From the NCBI GenBank assembly GCA_016786565.1, contig JAEUVY010000119.1, positions 1-40,542 on the forward strand: a stretch of 40,542 bases of DNA. The letters are read 5' to 3'. Positions 29,796 through 39,000 of the stretch are shown one piece after another (positions within the stretch are counted from its first letter, which is position 1; the number at the start of each line of letters is the position of its first letter). Under the pieces are notes generated by a model that did not search any database, was not told the DNA's origin, and saw only the letters and a list, made by a program, of their open reading frames with translations. The stretch is from Flavipsychrobacter sp. (GTDB taxonomy: Bacteria; Bacteroidota; Bacteroidia; Chitinophagales; Chitinophagaceae). A program made the translations under genes and the position numbers.

Positions 29796-32489
29796 ATGAA
29801 AAGAAAGTATATTTTATTAGTGTTATTTGTTGTGTTTTGTTGTGCAACTGTCACAACAAACGCGCAAATGGTTGTTACCGCCAGCGGAGTTACTGCAACA
29901 ACGCTGATGAACAAGTTATTGGGACCGGGTGTAGTAGGCTGGGGTGCAACCGCAACCTGTCATGATTCATCGAAAGGTGTTTTCAGCATGGTGACACCTG
30001 CAAGTGTGATGTTTGATAGCGGGGTTGTTCTGTCATCGGGCAGGGTGCGTACCGGCCCGGCCGGTAACGGGGCCAATGGGCCGGCAACTTTGTTTGCATC
30101 GTGGGATAACATGATGCCGGGGGCTGCATGGCTGGGGGCGCTTACAGGTGGTACAAGCCGTAACGCGTGCTTTTTCGAGTTTGATTTCCGCCCTACCGGA
30201 GACACAGTAAAATTTGACTACATTTTCGGCTCGGAAGAATATGGTGGGTTTACCTGTTCTCCGTTCAACGACCCGTTTGGGTTCATTATTACCGGCCCGG
30301 GTTTTGCGGGTCCAACAAACATCGCGTTGGTTCCGGGTACTACAATACCGGTTTGTATCAACAGCATCAACTGCGGTCCTTCGGGCGGTTATCCGCTCTC
30401 GACATGTACTGCTATGGGCCCTGGTTCACCGTTCTGCATGCATTATATCGATAACAGCACCGGTACTGTTGTTACGTATCAGGGAATCACCAAAACACTA
30501 ACTGCAATAGCGCCGGTTGCTCCCTGTGATACCTACCACTTGAAGATCGGTATTTCAGATATCAGCGATGGTGCCTATGACTCGGGTGTGTTTCTGAAGG
30601 CGGGCAGCCTTACATCAACAGCGATCTCCGTGAATCCGATCGGTATGCATCCGACAGATACAGCCAGTGGATCACAGTTCTGTGTACGCGGTTGTCTGCC
30701 CGGAAAATTCATCTTCAAACGTGCCGGAAACATGACCAATCCGCTCACCATTAAGTATATTATTGGCGGTACGGCAGTGAACGGTGTTGACTACACATTC
30801 ATTCCGGATAGTGTGGTGATCGCTGCGTCAGACTCTGACGAAACAATACTCATCACTGGTCTGCCTGTGGTTCCTACCGGTCCGAAAACAGTTAAGATCT
30901 TCATTCTTGCACCGTATACCTGCGGTGGCTTGCCTGTTATTATTGATAGCGCGGAGATGAAAATTATTGACTCTTTCTTTGTAAAGATCAATACCTCTGA
31001 CACAGCGATATGCCTGGGACAGTACGTAAGCATCAACGCATCAGGCGACTCATCGCTTAATTTCAGTTGGTCGCCGGCGAGTACGTTGTCAGGCACAACA
31101 GTGTTGAACCCGATAGCGACACCAACTGTGACGACGACGTATACGCTGACCGGTATTTACCCGGCAGCGGGTTGTTTGCCATCGAAAGACGTGTTGAAAA
31201 TAACGGTGTATGAACGCCCCATTATAAATGCGGGTCCGCCTGTGCAGATAACCTGCCAGGGAACAGCGCTTCAGCTGAATGTGACGGCATTCCCGCCGGG
31301 AATCCCATACACATATCTATGGACGCCCAACACCTATCTGAACAGCGGCACAGTGGCGAACCCGGTCTTTACGCCTGGCGATAGTGTGGACAGGTGGCAG
31401 ACAGTGCGTGTGAGCGCGCCTGTGCCGGGTTGCAGCACTGATACTTCGTTCTTCCTGCATGTGTTGCCAAACGATTTCCAATTGTTCAATCTTGACACGG
31501 GAATCTGTTTCAAACAACTGTCCAGTTATCCCATCCGTTTGCTGGGCGATACGGAGTTCTCTTATTCATGGTCGCCAAAGACAGGTGTATCAGATCCGTT
31601 CTCTATGCAGCCGGTCATCACGCCTCCGGGCACTGTTACCTACACGGTCACAGCATCGTACCCTAAGTGTCCCGATATCAAGCATACTGTGCTTTACAGC
31701 ATACAGGATCCGCGTGTAGACATCCTGATGGAGGATACGATCGTGTGCCTTGGTATGCCGATGCAGATACCCACATTGGTGACGCCAAAAGATTCTCCGT
31801 TCACGTTCACATGGACACCGGCGGATACAACTTTGTATGGCGCTACAACCCTTACACCGGCGTTCTTTACATTTACGCCGGGTACATACAACTACGAGCT
31901 TATTGTGAATAGTTTGCTCGGCTGCTCTGATACCGACAATATCAGCATCATTGTAGCACCGCCTGTAAAGATCGGCATTACACCGGGCAACACGAAGATC
32001 AACTACGGACAGGAGATACAATTGGAAGCGATAAGGCTGAGCGCAGATGACCTCATTTACACATGGGTTCCTAATGACGGATCACTTGACAATCCGAACA
32101 TAAACAACCCTAAGGCACGTCCGCTCGATTCCACACTCTATACCGTTTATGGTATGAACAAGTGGGGTTGCCGGGACTCGGCAAAAGTGTTGATAGATGT
32201 GGATCTGGAAATGACGGAACACATTCCATCCGCCTTTACGCCCAACGGCGATGGCATGAACGACCTGTTCAGGGTGCGCGGTCTGAAGTATCAGCGTATT
32301 GTGGAGTTTAAGGTGTACAATCGTTGGGGAGAAGTAGTGTACGATTACCGCACCGGCGATGCGCAGGGATGGGATGGCACCTATAAGGGAGAACCTTGCG
32401 ACATGGGTGTTTACAACTACTCTGTGATACTTGCCAAACCGGGTGAGGCCGAGAAGATATACAAGGGAAATGTGACGCTGATAAAATAG
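29796..32489 (+). CDS. Choice-of-anchor-L T9SS-secreted surface protein
   Basis: An 897-aa secreted protein. The signal peptide covers residues 1-23 ('YILLVLFVVFCCATVTTNAQ'). Residues about 25-290 match the choice-of-anchor L domain, with 'CFFEFDFRPTGDTVKFDYIF', 'GSEEYGGFTCSPFNDPFGFI' and the later 'KIGISDISDGAYDSGVFLKA'. A Calx-beta-like segment (about 300-390, 'GGTAVNGVDYTFIPDSVVI') and several Ig/PKD-like domains follow. The last 90 residues are the T9SS type B sorting domain: 'SAFTPNGDGMNDLFRV', 'VYNRWGEVVYD', 'GWDGTYKG', 'MGVYNYSV'. It should be exported through T9SS and sit on the surface, likely as an adhesin. It is a single-gene unit with its own promoter and terminator. Confidence 0.93.
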   Translation: MKRKYILLVLFVVFCCATVTTNAQMVVTASGVTATTLMNKLLGPGVVGWGATATCHDSSKGVFSMVTPASVMFDSGVVLSSGRVRTGPAGNGANGPATLFASWDNMMPGAAWLGALTGGTSRNACFFEFDFRPTGDTVKFDYIFGSEEYGGFTCSPFNDPFGFIITGPGFAGPTNIALVPGTTIPVCINSINCGPSGGYPLSTCTAMGPGSPFCMHYIDNSTGTVVTYQGITKTLTAIAPVAPCDTYHLKIGISDISDGAYDSGVFLKAGSLTSTAISVNPIGMHPTDTASGSQFCVRGCLPGKFIFKRAGNMTNPLTIKYIIGGTAVNGVDYTFIPDSVVIAASDSDETILITGLPVVPTGPKTVKIFILAPYTCGGLPVIIDSAEMKIIDSFFVKINTSDTAICLGQYVSINASGDSSLNFSWSPASTLSGTTVLNPIATPTVTTTYTLTGIYPAAGCLPSKDVLKITVYERPIINAGPPVQITCQGTALQLNVTAFPPGIPYTYLWTPNTYLNSGTVANPVFTPGDSVDRWQTVRVSAPVPGCSTDTSFFLHVLPNDFQLFNLDTGICFKQLSSYPIRLLGDTEFSYSWSPKTGVSDPFSMQPVITPPGTVTYTVTASYPKCPDIKHTVLYSIQDPRVDILMEDTIVCLGMPMQIPTLVTPKDSPFTFTWTPADTTLYGATTLTPAFFTFTPGTYNYELIVNSLLGCSDTDNISIIVAPPVKIGITPGNTKINYGQEIQLEAIRLSADDLIYTWVPNDGSLDNPNINNPKARPLDSTLYTVYGMNKWGCRDSAKVLIDVDLEMTEHIPSAFTPNGDGMNDLFRVRGLKYQRIVEFKVYNRWGEVVYDYRTGDAQGWDGTYKGEPCDMGVYNYSVILAKPGEAEKIYKGNVTLIK

Positions 32490-32511
32490 CGGGGCAGAAA
32501 CAGCCTAATTC

Positions 32512-32543
32512 AAAAAGCCGCAGCTAAACGTTGCGGCTTTTTT
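32512..32543 (+). terminator. Terminator after the anchor-L T9SS gene
   Basis: Stem GCCGCAGC / GTTGCGGC (32517-32524 and 32530-32537, one G-T pair) with a TAAAC loop, flanked by an A5 run before and a T6 run after. Strong rho-independent terminator 23 bp past the stop codon. Confidence 0.92.
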
Positions 32544-32839
32544 GTGCGCAGCCGGATAGATGAGCGTTGTAGAAAAATGGATAGCCGAAAAATATTTCTT
32601 AAAAAAACCTGAAAACCAAACTTCTGGCATAGTTTATGCGTCTATATGGGTAACGGACGATGCTAAGACGACAGGCAATACGGACCGAAAGTTCTTTTTC
32701 ACAGATGCTCATTACCATTGCCCGGCACGCTTTCAGATGTATGCCGAACAGGCACTGTGAAACACCACTTCCTCTCTGATGGCCGTTCGAAAAGATCGTT
32801 CGGAAAGATGTTATTGTTCACTCTAAAAAAGCATCTGCC
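32544..32839. other. Intergenic stretch, no supported gene
   Basis: Together with the terminator region this makes a gap of 350 bp (32490-32839). A 66-codon frame at 32560-32760 has no domain, hydrophobic pattern or good start context and is not called. The next gene's promoter must lie here, but no full TTG-N19-TAnnTTTG match was found. Confidence 0.4.
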
Positions 32840-33307
32840 ATGTTATTCACCACAACAGAAAGATATCTCACACGGATATCAAGAGAAGACCTCAGGAATC
32901 GCCTTGTAGGCAATCATTTGAAGATCCACGATCTTGACTTTGAAGTTGTTGAAAAGGGCCATAAACTGAAAATAGTGCCTCACGCTGAAGAGGCTGAAGA
33001 TATCAAGACACTGCCCATTACTGATGTAGAGTTGCGCCCCACCGGCGATGCAACCGAAGTTGTGGTCACTTCCAAGATCCGCAAGATCGACCTGGGTGGT
33101 CCGCAGTTGATCATTCTTTTCTGCCTGTTTCTTGTTGGCGCTTCTACTGTACTGTTCATGGTAGGGCGTGAAAGGATGGAGATATACGCTATGCTCAGCA
33201 TCAGCACATTGGTGTTCAGCGTTTTCTGGGTGCGCATGCAAAGAGGATATTTCGACTATGTGCGTAAGATACGCGACCATGTGCGTCGCACAGGTTACTG
33301 CGCATAG
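32840..33307 (+). CDS. Small membrane protein with two transmembrane helices
   Basis: A 155-aa protein of unknown function. A soluble N-terminal part (about residues 1-88) is rich in charged residues and reads like a small beta-rich domain ('LKIHDLDFEVVEKGHKLKIV', 'DVELRPTGDATEVVVTSKIR'). Two adjacent transmembrane helices follow, about 92-110 ('LIILFCLFLVGASTVLFMV') and 116-132, then a basic C-terminal tail ('MQRGYFDYVRKIRDHVRRTG'). The tail is probably cytoplasmic. The coding pattern and the downstream terminator support a real gene. I do not recognise a family. Confidence 0.7.
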   Translation: MLFTTTERYLTRISREDLRNRLVGNHLKIHDLDFEVVEKGHKLKIVPHAEEAEDIKTLPITDVELRPTGDATEVVVTSKIRKIDLGGPQLIILFCLFLVGASTVLFMVGRERMEIYAMLSISTLVFSVFWVRMQRGYFDYVRKIRDHVRRTGYCA

Positions 33308-33393
33308 TCGCTAAAGTTATAAGTGTGGGACAACTACCGTGTTCACGGTGGGTTGTCAGTTAGTGTGTGTTTTGAGTGTGAGCAAAGAGAACA

Positions 33394-33423
33394 GCCCTTC
33401 CGCCAGGAGGGGCGTTTTCTTTT
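33394..33423 (+). terminator. Terminator between the small membrane protein and SDR genes
   Basis: Stem GCCCTTCC / GGAGGGGC (33394-33401 and 33406-33413, one G-T pair) with a GCCA loop, followed by GTTTTCTTTT. It lies inside the long frame that could extend the SDR gene upstream, which shows that this extension is not translated as part of the SDR. Confidence 0.85.
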
Positions 33424-33472
33424 GTGGTCGGTAACCATGCAGAAAATGATCAAAGATGTGGAAGTGGAGTGC

Positions 33473-33480
33473 TATTTTTG
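33473..33480 (+). promoter_or_regulatory. -7 element TATTTTTG just before the SDR gene
   Basis: A perfect TAnnTTTG match ending 4 nt before the SDR ATG. If active, the transcript would start at or near the start codon and be leaderless. No TTG lies 19-21 nt upstream. Confidence 0.3.
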
Positions 33481-33484
33481 GGGA

Positions 33485-34273
33485 ATGTTATCTACAGATC
33501 TCACAGGTAAGACCGCATTGATAGGCGGCAGCACGCAGGGTATAGGGCTTGCATCGGCGCAGGCAATGGCCGAGATGGGGGCGCGTTGTGTGCTCGTGTC
33601 GCGCAGCGAAGAAAAGTTGAAAACCGCTGTTGGTACACTCAGCACCGTTGCAGGGCAGCAACATAGCTACATTGTGGCCGATTACAGCGACCCCGAAGGA
33701 TTGCGAAAGGCCGTAGCTGCCTTCCTGACGACAAACAAGGTGCACATACTGGTGAACAATACCGGTGGTCCGGCAGGTGGGCCTATCACCCAGGCGCGCA
33801 CCGAAGATTTTCTGAGCGCGTTCAACCAGCATCTTATCTGCAACCACATAATGGCCACCCTTGTTGCCGATGGCATGAAAGAGGCAGGATATGGCCGCAT
33901 CATCAACATTGTTTCTACTTCAGTAAAGATCCCGCTGCATGGACTGGGTGTTTCCAATACTATACGCGGTGCGGTGGCATCGTGGGCAAAGACAATGGCT
34001 AATGAATTGGGGAGATCCGGCATTACGGTGAATAATGTATTGCCCGGAGCTACATCAACAGAACGACTGACGTCGATAGTAGGCAACAAATCGGCGAAGA
34101 CAGGCAAGAGTGAGGAAGAGGTAGCCAATGAGATGATGGCGGAGATTCCGGCAGGTCGTTTTGGCAAGCCCGAAGAAATTGCAGCGGTGGTTGCATTTCT
34201 CGCATCGCCGGCAGCGGCATATGTTAACGGGACCTCAATACCGGTAGATGGTGGCAGAACCGGCAGTATATAA
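33485..34273 (+). CDS. SDR family oxidoreductase with atypical active site
   Basis: A 262-aa Rossmann-fold protein starting 'MLSTDLTGKTALIGGSTQGIG' (first 20 residues and the next), where GGSTQGIG replaces the usual TGxxxGIG nucleotide-binding loop. 'ILVNNTGGPAGG' matches the NNAG motif and 'IINIVSTSVK' holds the catalytic-serine strand. Where the classical YxxxK should be, the sequence reads 'GVSNTIRGAVASWAKTMANE', so neither Tyr nor Lys is in place (S and R instead). Related Bacteroidota proteins share this variant. The C-terminus 'AAYVNGTSIPVDGGRTGSI' is standard SDR. The ATG at 33485 is chosen because the longer frame from 33323 contains a terminator and no homology. Substrate unknown; FabG-like reduction may not occur. 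Confidence 0.9.
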   Translation: MLSTDLTGKTALIGGSTQGIGLASAQAMAEMGARCVLVSRSEEKLKTAVGTLSTVAGQQHSYIVADYSDPEGLRKAVAAFLTTNKVHILVNNTGGPAGGPITQARTEDFLSAFNQHLICNHIMATLVADGMKEAGYGRIINIVSTSVKIPLHGLGVSNTIRGAVASWAKTMANELGRSGITVNNVLPGATSTERLTSIVGNKSAKTGKSEEEVANEMMAEIPAGRFGKPEEIAAVVAFLASPAAAYVNGTSIPVDGGRTGSI

Positions 34274-34547
34274 AGCCGTTTGTTGTGGTTGGGTGATGGA
34301 TATGTGTTATTTTGGCAAATATGAGTTGTGAAACTCCATGAGAAATACCGCTAAAGATGCCCGAAAAGGAAAAAGTTTTTACAAAAGCGAAAATTTTCCC
34401 GAGGGTTTGTTAGTTTCGGGTCTCAAAATTTGAAGGTCGGTGGGAGAGATGATGTTAAAAGATAGCGTTTTTTCTCCTGACAATGAAATGACATTATAAA
34501 AAAAATGATAACAGAAAAGTGGCTGAAACCCGCGCCTGGCTTGAAAA

Positions 34548-34565
34548 ACATTTTTTCAAAAATGT
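34548..34565. promoter_or_regulatory. 18-bp palindrome ACATTTTT-TC-AAAAATGT, candidate operator
   Basis: Two perfect 8-bp arms separated by 2 nt lie 24 bp upstream of the TAGTTTTG element and 98 bp before the actA ATG. The position is that expected for an activator site upstream of a promoter that lacks a -33 element. It is not followed by a T tract suitable for termination of the SDR gene. Confidence 0.4.
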
Positions 34566-34589
34566 GTATAATTTTTGCCGATTGTGTCG

Positions 34590-34597
34590 TAGTTTTG
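34590..34597 (+). promoter_or_regulatory. -7 element TAGTTTTG of the act operon
   Basis: A perfect TAnnTTTG match giving a leader of about 65 nt before actA. There is no TTG at the normal spacing upstream; the palindrome at 34548-34565 ends 24 nt before it. Confidence 0.45.
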
Positions 34598-34663
34598 CCA
34601 CGCTTTTATATAAAGGAAAGTTAATTTTCAATATTTAATCCAGTGCCAGAATCAATAAAGCCA

Positions 34664-35926
34664 ATGTTCAGAATCTGCTTCCGTAGCGTACTGTCGTTCT
34701 TCGTAGTACTGCTCCTATGCAACGTTCCTGCGATAGCTGCCCCGGACGGGAAGGCGCTATTCATGTCTAATTGTGCGTCGTGCCACAACCCGATCAAGGA
34801 ATCTACGGGTCCTGCGCTGCAGAACATTTCCAAGACATTCCCTAGTAAGGAATGGGGGTACAAGTGGGTGCGCAACTCTGCTGCGCTTATTGCCGCAGGC
34901 GATAAGACAGCCGTTGACATCTACAACAAGTACAACAAAACGCAGATGACCGCGTTCCCTGCCCTTACGGATGAGGAGATAGACGCGATCCTGAAATACG
35001 CTGACGACTACAAGGCGCCATCGGCTGCTCCGAAAGAGGGAGCGCCGGCGGCTGGTGCTGAAACTGCCGAAAGCCACAGCTGGCTGTACACAGTTATCAC
35101 ACTGTCTTTGTTGTTGCTGGTAGTTATCCTGTGGCGCGCTAACAACAGCCTGCGCCGCGCGGCTAACGAAAAGCAGGATATCCCTAACGAAAAGGAAATT
35201 CCGCTGTACCGCAGCAAGGTGATGATAGCTGTGACCGCTATCGTGTTGTTCATCCTGGCAGGTTACTGGCTGGTGAATGGTGCGGTGAACGAAGGTCGTC
35301 AGCAGAACTACCAACCACTGCAGCCGTTGTATTACTCGCACAAAGTGCACGCCGGTATCAACCAGATCAACTGTCTGTATTGCCACGCAGGTGCTGAGAA
35401 GAGCCGTCAGGCGATGATCCCTTCTTCAAACGTATGTATGAACTGTCACAAGCAGATCAACGAATACACGGGCGAAGCAGAGCATCCGCTTGTAACAGCT
35501 GAAGGCAAGAAGATCAATGGTACAGAGCAGATCCAGTTGTTGTACAAGTACGCAGGCTGGGATCCTTCTAAGAAAGATTACAACCGCGATGCGAATGGTA
35601 ACATCCTCGCAACACCGATCAAATGGGTGAAAATACACAACTTGCCAGACCACGTATACTTCAACCACGCACAGCACGTAGCGGTTGGTAAAGTGCAGTG
35701 TCAGCAGTGTCACGGCAACATCGAAGAGATGGACGAAGTATTCCAGTTCTCTCCGTTGTCAATGGGCTGGTGTATCAACTGTCACCGTCAGACAGAGGTG
35801 CAGTTCACCAACAACAACTACTACAGCATTTTCACAAGGTATCATGAAGAGCTGAAATCAGGTAAGCGCACGAAAGTGACTGAAGCTGAGCTGGGTGGTC
35901 TTGAGTGTCAGAAGTGTCACTACTAA
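34664..35926 (+). CDS. actA: Alternative complex III subunit ActA, multihaem cytochrome c
   Basis: A 420-aa protein with six CxxCH haem c motifs. Residues 1-25 are a signal peptide ('MFRICFRSVLSFFVVLLLCN'). Residues 28-118 form a monohaem cytochrome c domain (CASCH at 37-41, probable axial Met in 'KTQMTAFPALTDEEI'). Two transmembrane helices follow (about 139-157 and 186-204), then the pentahaem ActA part: CLYCH 237, CMNCH 258, CQQCH 346, CINCH 370 and CQKCH 415, ending at the tyrosine after the last motif. ActA carries electrons from the quinol-oxidising core towards cytochrome c or an oxidase. The ATG at 34664 is preferred over a GTG at 34643 because it directly precedes the signal peptide. 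First gene of the act operon. Confidence 0.94.
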   Translation: MFRICFRSVLSFFVVLLLCNVPAIAAPDGKALFMSNCASCHNPIKESTGPALQNISKTFPSKEWGYKWVRNSAALIAAGDKTAVDIYNKYNKTQMTAFPALTDEEIDAILKYADDYKAPSAAPKEGAPAAGAETAESHSWLYTVITLSLLLLVVILWRANNSLRRAANEKQDIPNEKEIPLYRSKVMIAVTAIVLFILAGYWLVNGAVNEGRQQNYQPLQPLYYSHKVHAGINQINCLYCHAGAEKSRQAMIPSSNVCMNCHKQINEYTGEAEHPLVTAEGKKINGTEQIQLLYKYAGWDPSKKDYNRDANGNILATPIKWVKIHNLPDHVYFNHAQHVAVGKVQCQQCHGNIEEMDEVFQFSPLSMGWCINCHRQTEVQFTNNNYYSIFTRYHEELKSGKRTKVTEAELGGLECQKCHY

Positions 35927-36060
35927 GACCGGGCACCCTTCCGTTGGAAACAAACACGAAAAAGGAAAAAATAGTTTTTTGAATAAAAAACAATTTAGCG
36001 GTAGATAAAGTCAGACAAAAGATCTGATGAGTAACATCGGCTGAAAAATGAACTTACAAT

Positions 36061-39000
36061 ATGAGTCAAAAACAATATTGGTCGGACCTGCAGGATCTCA
36101 ATAACATCGCTACCAAAAAAGAGGGAGCGGAGAATGAGTTTAAAGAAGAGTTGCCATTCGATCTGAGCGACAGTGTGTTGGGTGCTACTACTCCCCGCCG
36201 CGACTTCCTGAAGTTCCTTGGCTTCAGCACGTTGGCTGCCACTATCGTATCGAGCTGTGAAATGCCGGTACGTAAGGCGATACCATATGCGATCAAGCCT
36301 GAAGATATTACACCGGGTGTTCCAAACTACTACGCGTCTACATTTGCCGATGGTGGTGAATACTGCGCGATAGTGATCAAAACAAGGGAAGGTCGCCCGA
36401 TCAAGATTGAAGGTAACGAGATGTCCTCTATCACAAAAGGAGGTACATCTGCAAGGGTACAGGCATCGGTACTGGGTCTTTACGACAAAGCCCGCCTTAC
36501 TCACCCTATGGCAGACGGTAAAGAAGCCACATTTGAGGCAATTGACCGTGCTGTAAAAGAAGGGTTGGCCGGTAAAGCAGGTTACCTGGTAACGCCGTCG
36601 CTGATGAGCCCTTCTACAAAAGAAGTGATCTCTCAGTTCATTGCTAAATACCCTACTGTAAAGCATGTAGTGTATGACGCGATCTCTTACTCAGGAATGC
36701 TGCAGGCGAATGAAGCATGCTACGGCAAGCGCACACTGCCTACATTCCACTTCGAAAAAGCAAATACAATTGTGAGCCTTGATGCCGATTTCCTCGGTAC
36801 ATGGCTTTCTCCGGTTGAGTTCTCTAAAGGTTACGCGCAGGGTCGTAAGATCAGTGCCAAGAACCCTAAACTCTCCAAGCACTATCAGGTAGAGGCGATA
36901 CACACCATCACCGGTGCTGCTGCCGACGAGCGCGCTACATGCCGTCCTTCGGAAATGGGTATGGTAGCTGTTGCACTGTACAATGCAGTTGCAAACGGCA
37001 CTCAGCCATCTCTTTCAAGCCCTGCCCTTAATAAACTGGTTACTGCTGCTGCCGCTGACCTGAAAAAAGGAAACGGCATGGTAGTATGCGGTACGAACGA
37101 TGTAAACGTACAGACCGTTATCAACGCTATCAACGACAAGATAGGCGCTAACGGAACTACCGTGAACTGGGTAACAACAAGCAATTACAAACAAGGTATC
37201 GATAAGGATTTTGCTGACATGGTTGCGGCTATGGAAGCAGGTCAGGTAGGTGTTGTGATGCTGCACGGTGTGAACCCGGCATACGACTATCTGGACGGAA
37301 AGAAATTCACTGCTGCTCTTGCAAAAGTGGCTACAACCGTTTCTTTCGCCGAGCGCCTTGACGAAACTGCACAGAAGTGTAAATACATTATTCCTGACCA
37401 TAACTACCTCGAGAACTGGGGCGATGCAGAGCCGAAAGCTAACTACTACAGCTTGCAGCAGCCCGGTATCTCTCCACTGTTCAAAACACGTGCCTTCCAA
37501 GATTCACTGATGGCATGGATGGACGCCGGTCAGACATACGCTGATTATTGGAAACTCTACTGGACAACACGTCTCAGCGGTCAGGCAAACTTTGACCAGG
37601 CGCTGCAGGATGGCGTTATTGAACCGGCAGGAGAAATGGCAAACGGTGGCGCGGTGTACGCAGGCAATATTGCCGGAGCAGTTGCTGCGATCCAGGCGAA
37701 GAAGCCAGGTACAGGTACCGAAGTGGTTGTTTACCAGAAAGTAGGTATCGGTCACGGTGGTGCATGGAGTAACAACCCATGGTTGCTTGAAATGCCTGAT
37801 CCGATCACAAGGGCTACATGGGATAACTACCTGTGTGTGTCTCCTAAGCGTGCAAAATCACTTGACGCTGAGCTGACAGGCTTTACAGAAGTTGATTACA
37901 ACAAGCGCGTGGCAAAAATTGCCGGTGCTAACGGATATACGATCACACTGCCGATAGTGGTGGTGCCTGGTATGCACAACGACGTTGTTGCGGTCGCAAC
38001 CGGTTTCGGCCGCGATAAGAACGTGGGTCGTGCAGCTGCAAGCGATGCTACAAAAGGTGGCAAAAATGCTTATCCGTTCACTTCATTCAACGGAACCAAC
38101 GTTGAATACTACTCCGGAGTAACCGTAACCAAGACAGAAGACAAGTATGAAGTAGCTATTACGCAGACGCACAATAGCTATGAGAACCGTCCTGTGTTGC
38201 ATGAGTTCACACTGGAAGAATTCAAGAAAGATCCACACGCGCTGCAGAAAGAGCGTGCTGAAGAAATAGGCCATTACTCAGGTCTGCCATGGGAAAAACA
38301 TGAGCATGAAGGTGAGGCAGTGGCTAACCCTGAAATGGAAGACAACTACCGCAAAAACGGTACACTCTATCCAACTCACCTTAGCGAAGGTGTGAAGTGG
38401 GGTATGTCTATCGACCTTACAACCTGTACAGGTTGCGGTGCATGTGTGGTAGGCTGTATGGCAGAGAACAACGTTTCAGTTGTGGGTAAATACCACGTAC
38501 TGAGGGGTCATGAAATGCACTGGATCCGTATCGACCGTTATTACAGCGGTATGCCGGATGATCCGGATACTATCCAGACAGTGTTCCAGCCTATGCTGTG
38601 CCAGCATTGTGATGCGGCACCATGTGAGAACGTTTGTCCGGTATCGGCTACGAACCACAGCAGCGAGGGTCTGAACCAAATGGCATATAACCGTTGTATC
38701 GGTACTAAATACTGCGCTAACAACTGTCCATACAAAGTACGTCACTTCAACTGGATGGATTGGAACGGTGCTGATTGCTTTGAAGACAACATTTTTGAAG
38801 ACGGCCGCCGCGATGACATCAACGACGACCTCACCCGCATGGTACTGAACCCTGATGTTACAGTACGTAGCCGTGGTGTAATGGAAAAATGTTCATTCTG
38901 TGTTCAGCGTCTGCAGGAAGGAAAACTTGCTGCGAAGAAAGAAGGTCATCCGTTGAAAGACGGTACTGTGAAAACAGCATGTCAGCAGGCATGTCCTACC

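Larger units (their letters stand above)
34274..34663. other. Regulatory gap before the act operon
   Basis: A 390-bp stretch without a supported gene. The first half shows only AT-rich sequence with short palindromes (for example GAAAATTTTC near 34390). The second half contains a perfect palindrome (34548-34565) and a -7-like element (34590-34597), so this is the probable control region of actA. No RNA gene is recognised. Confidence 0.5.

Noticed and set aside
32560..32760. A 66-codon plus-strand frame after the T9SS protein terminator
   Set aside because: No domain, no hydrophobic pattern, no promoter match and poor composition; left as intergenic.
33323..33484. A 54-codon N-terminal extension of the SDR gene
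   Set aside because: It contains a strong terminator hairpin and no SDR homology; the family N-terminus begins at ATG 33485.
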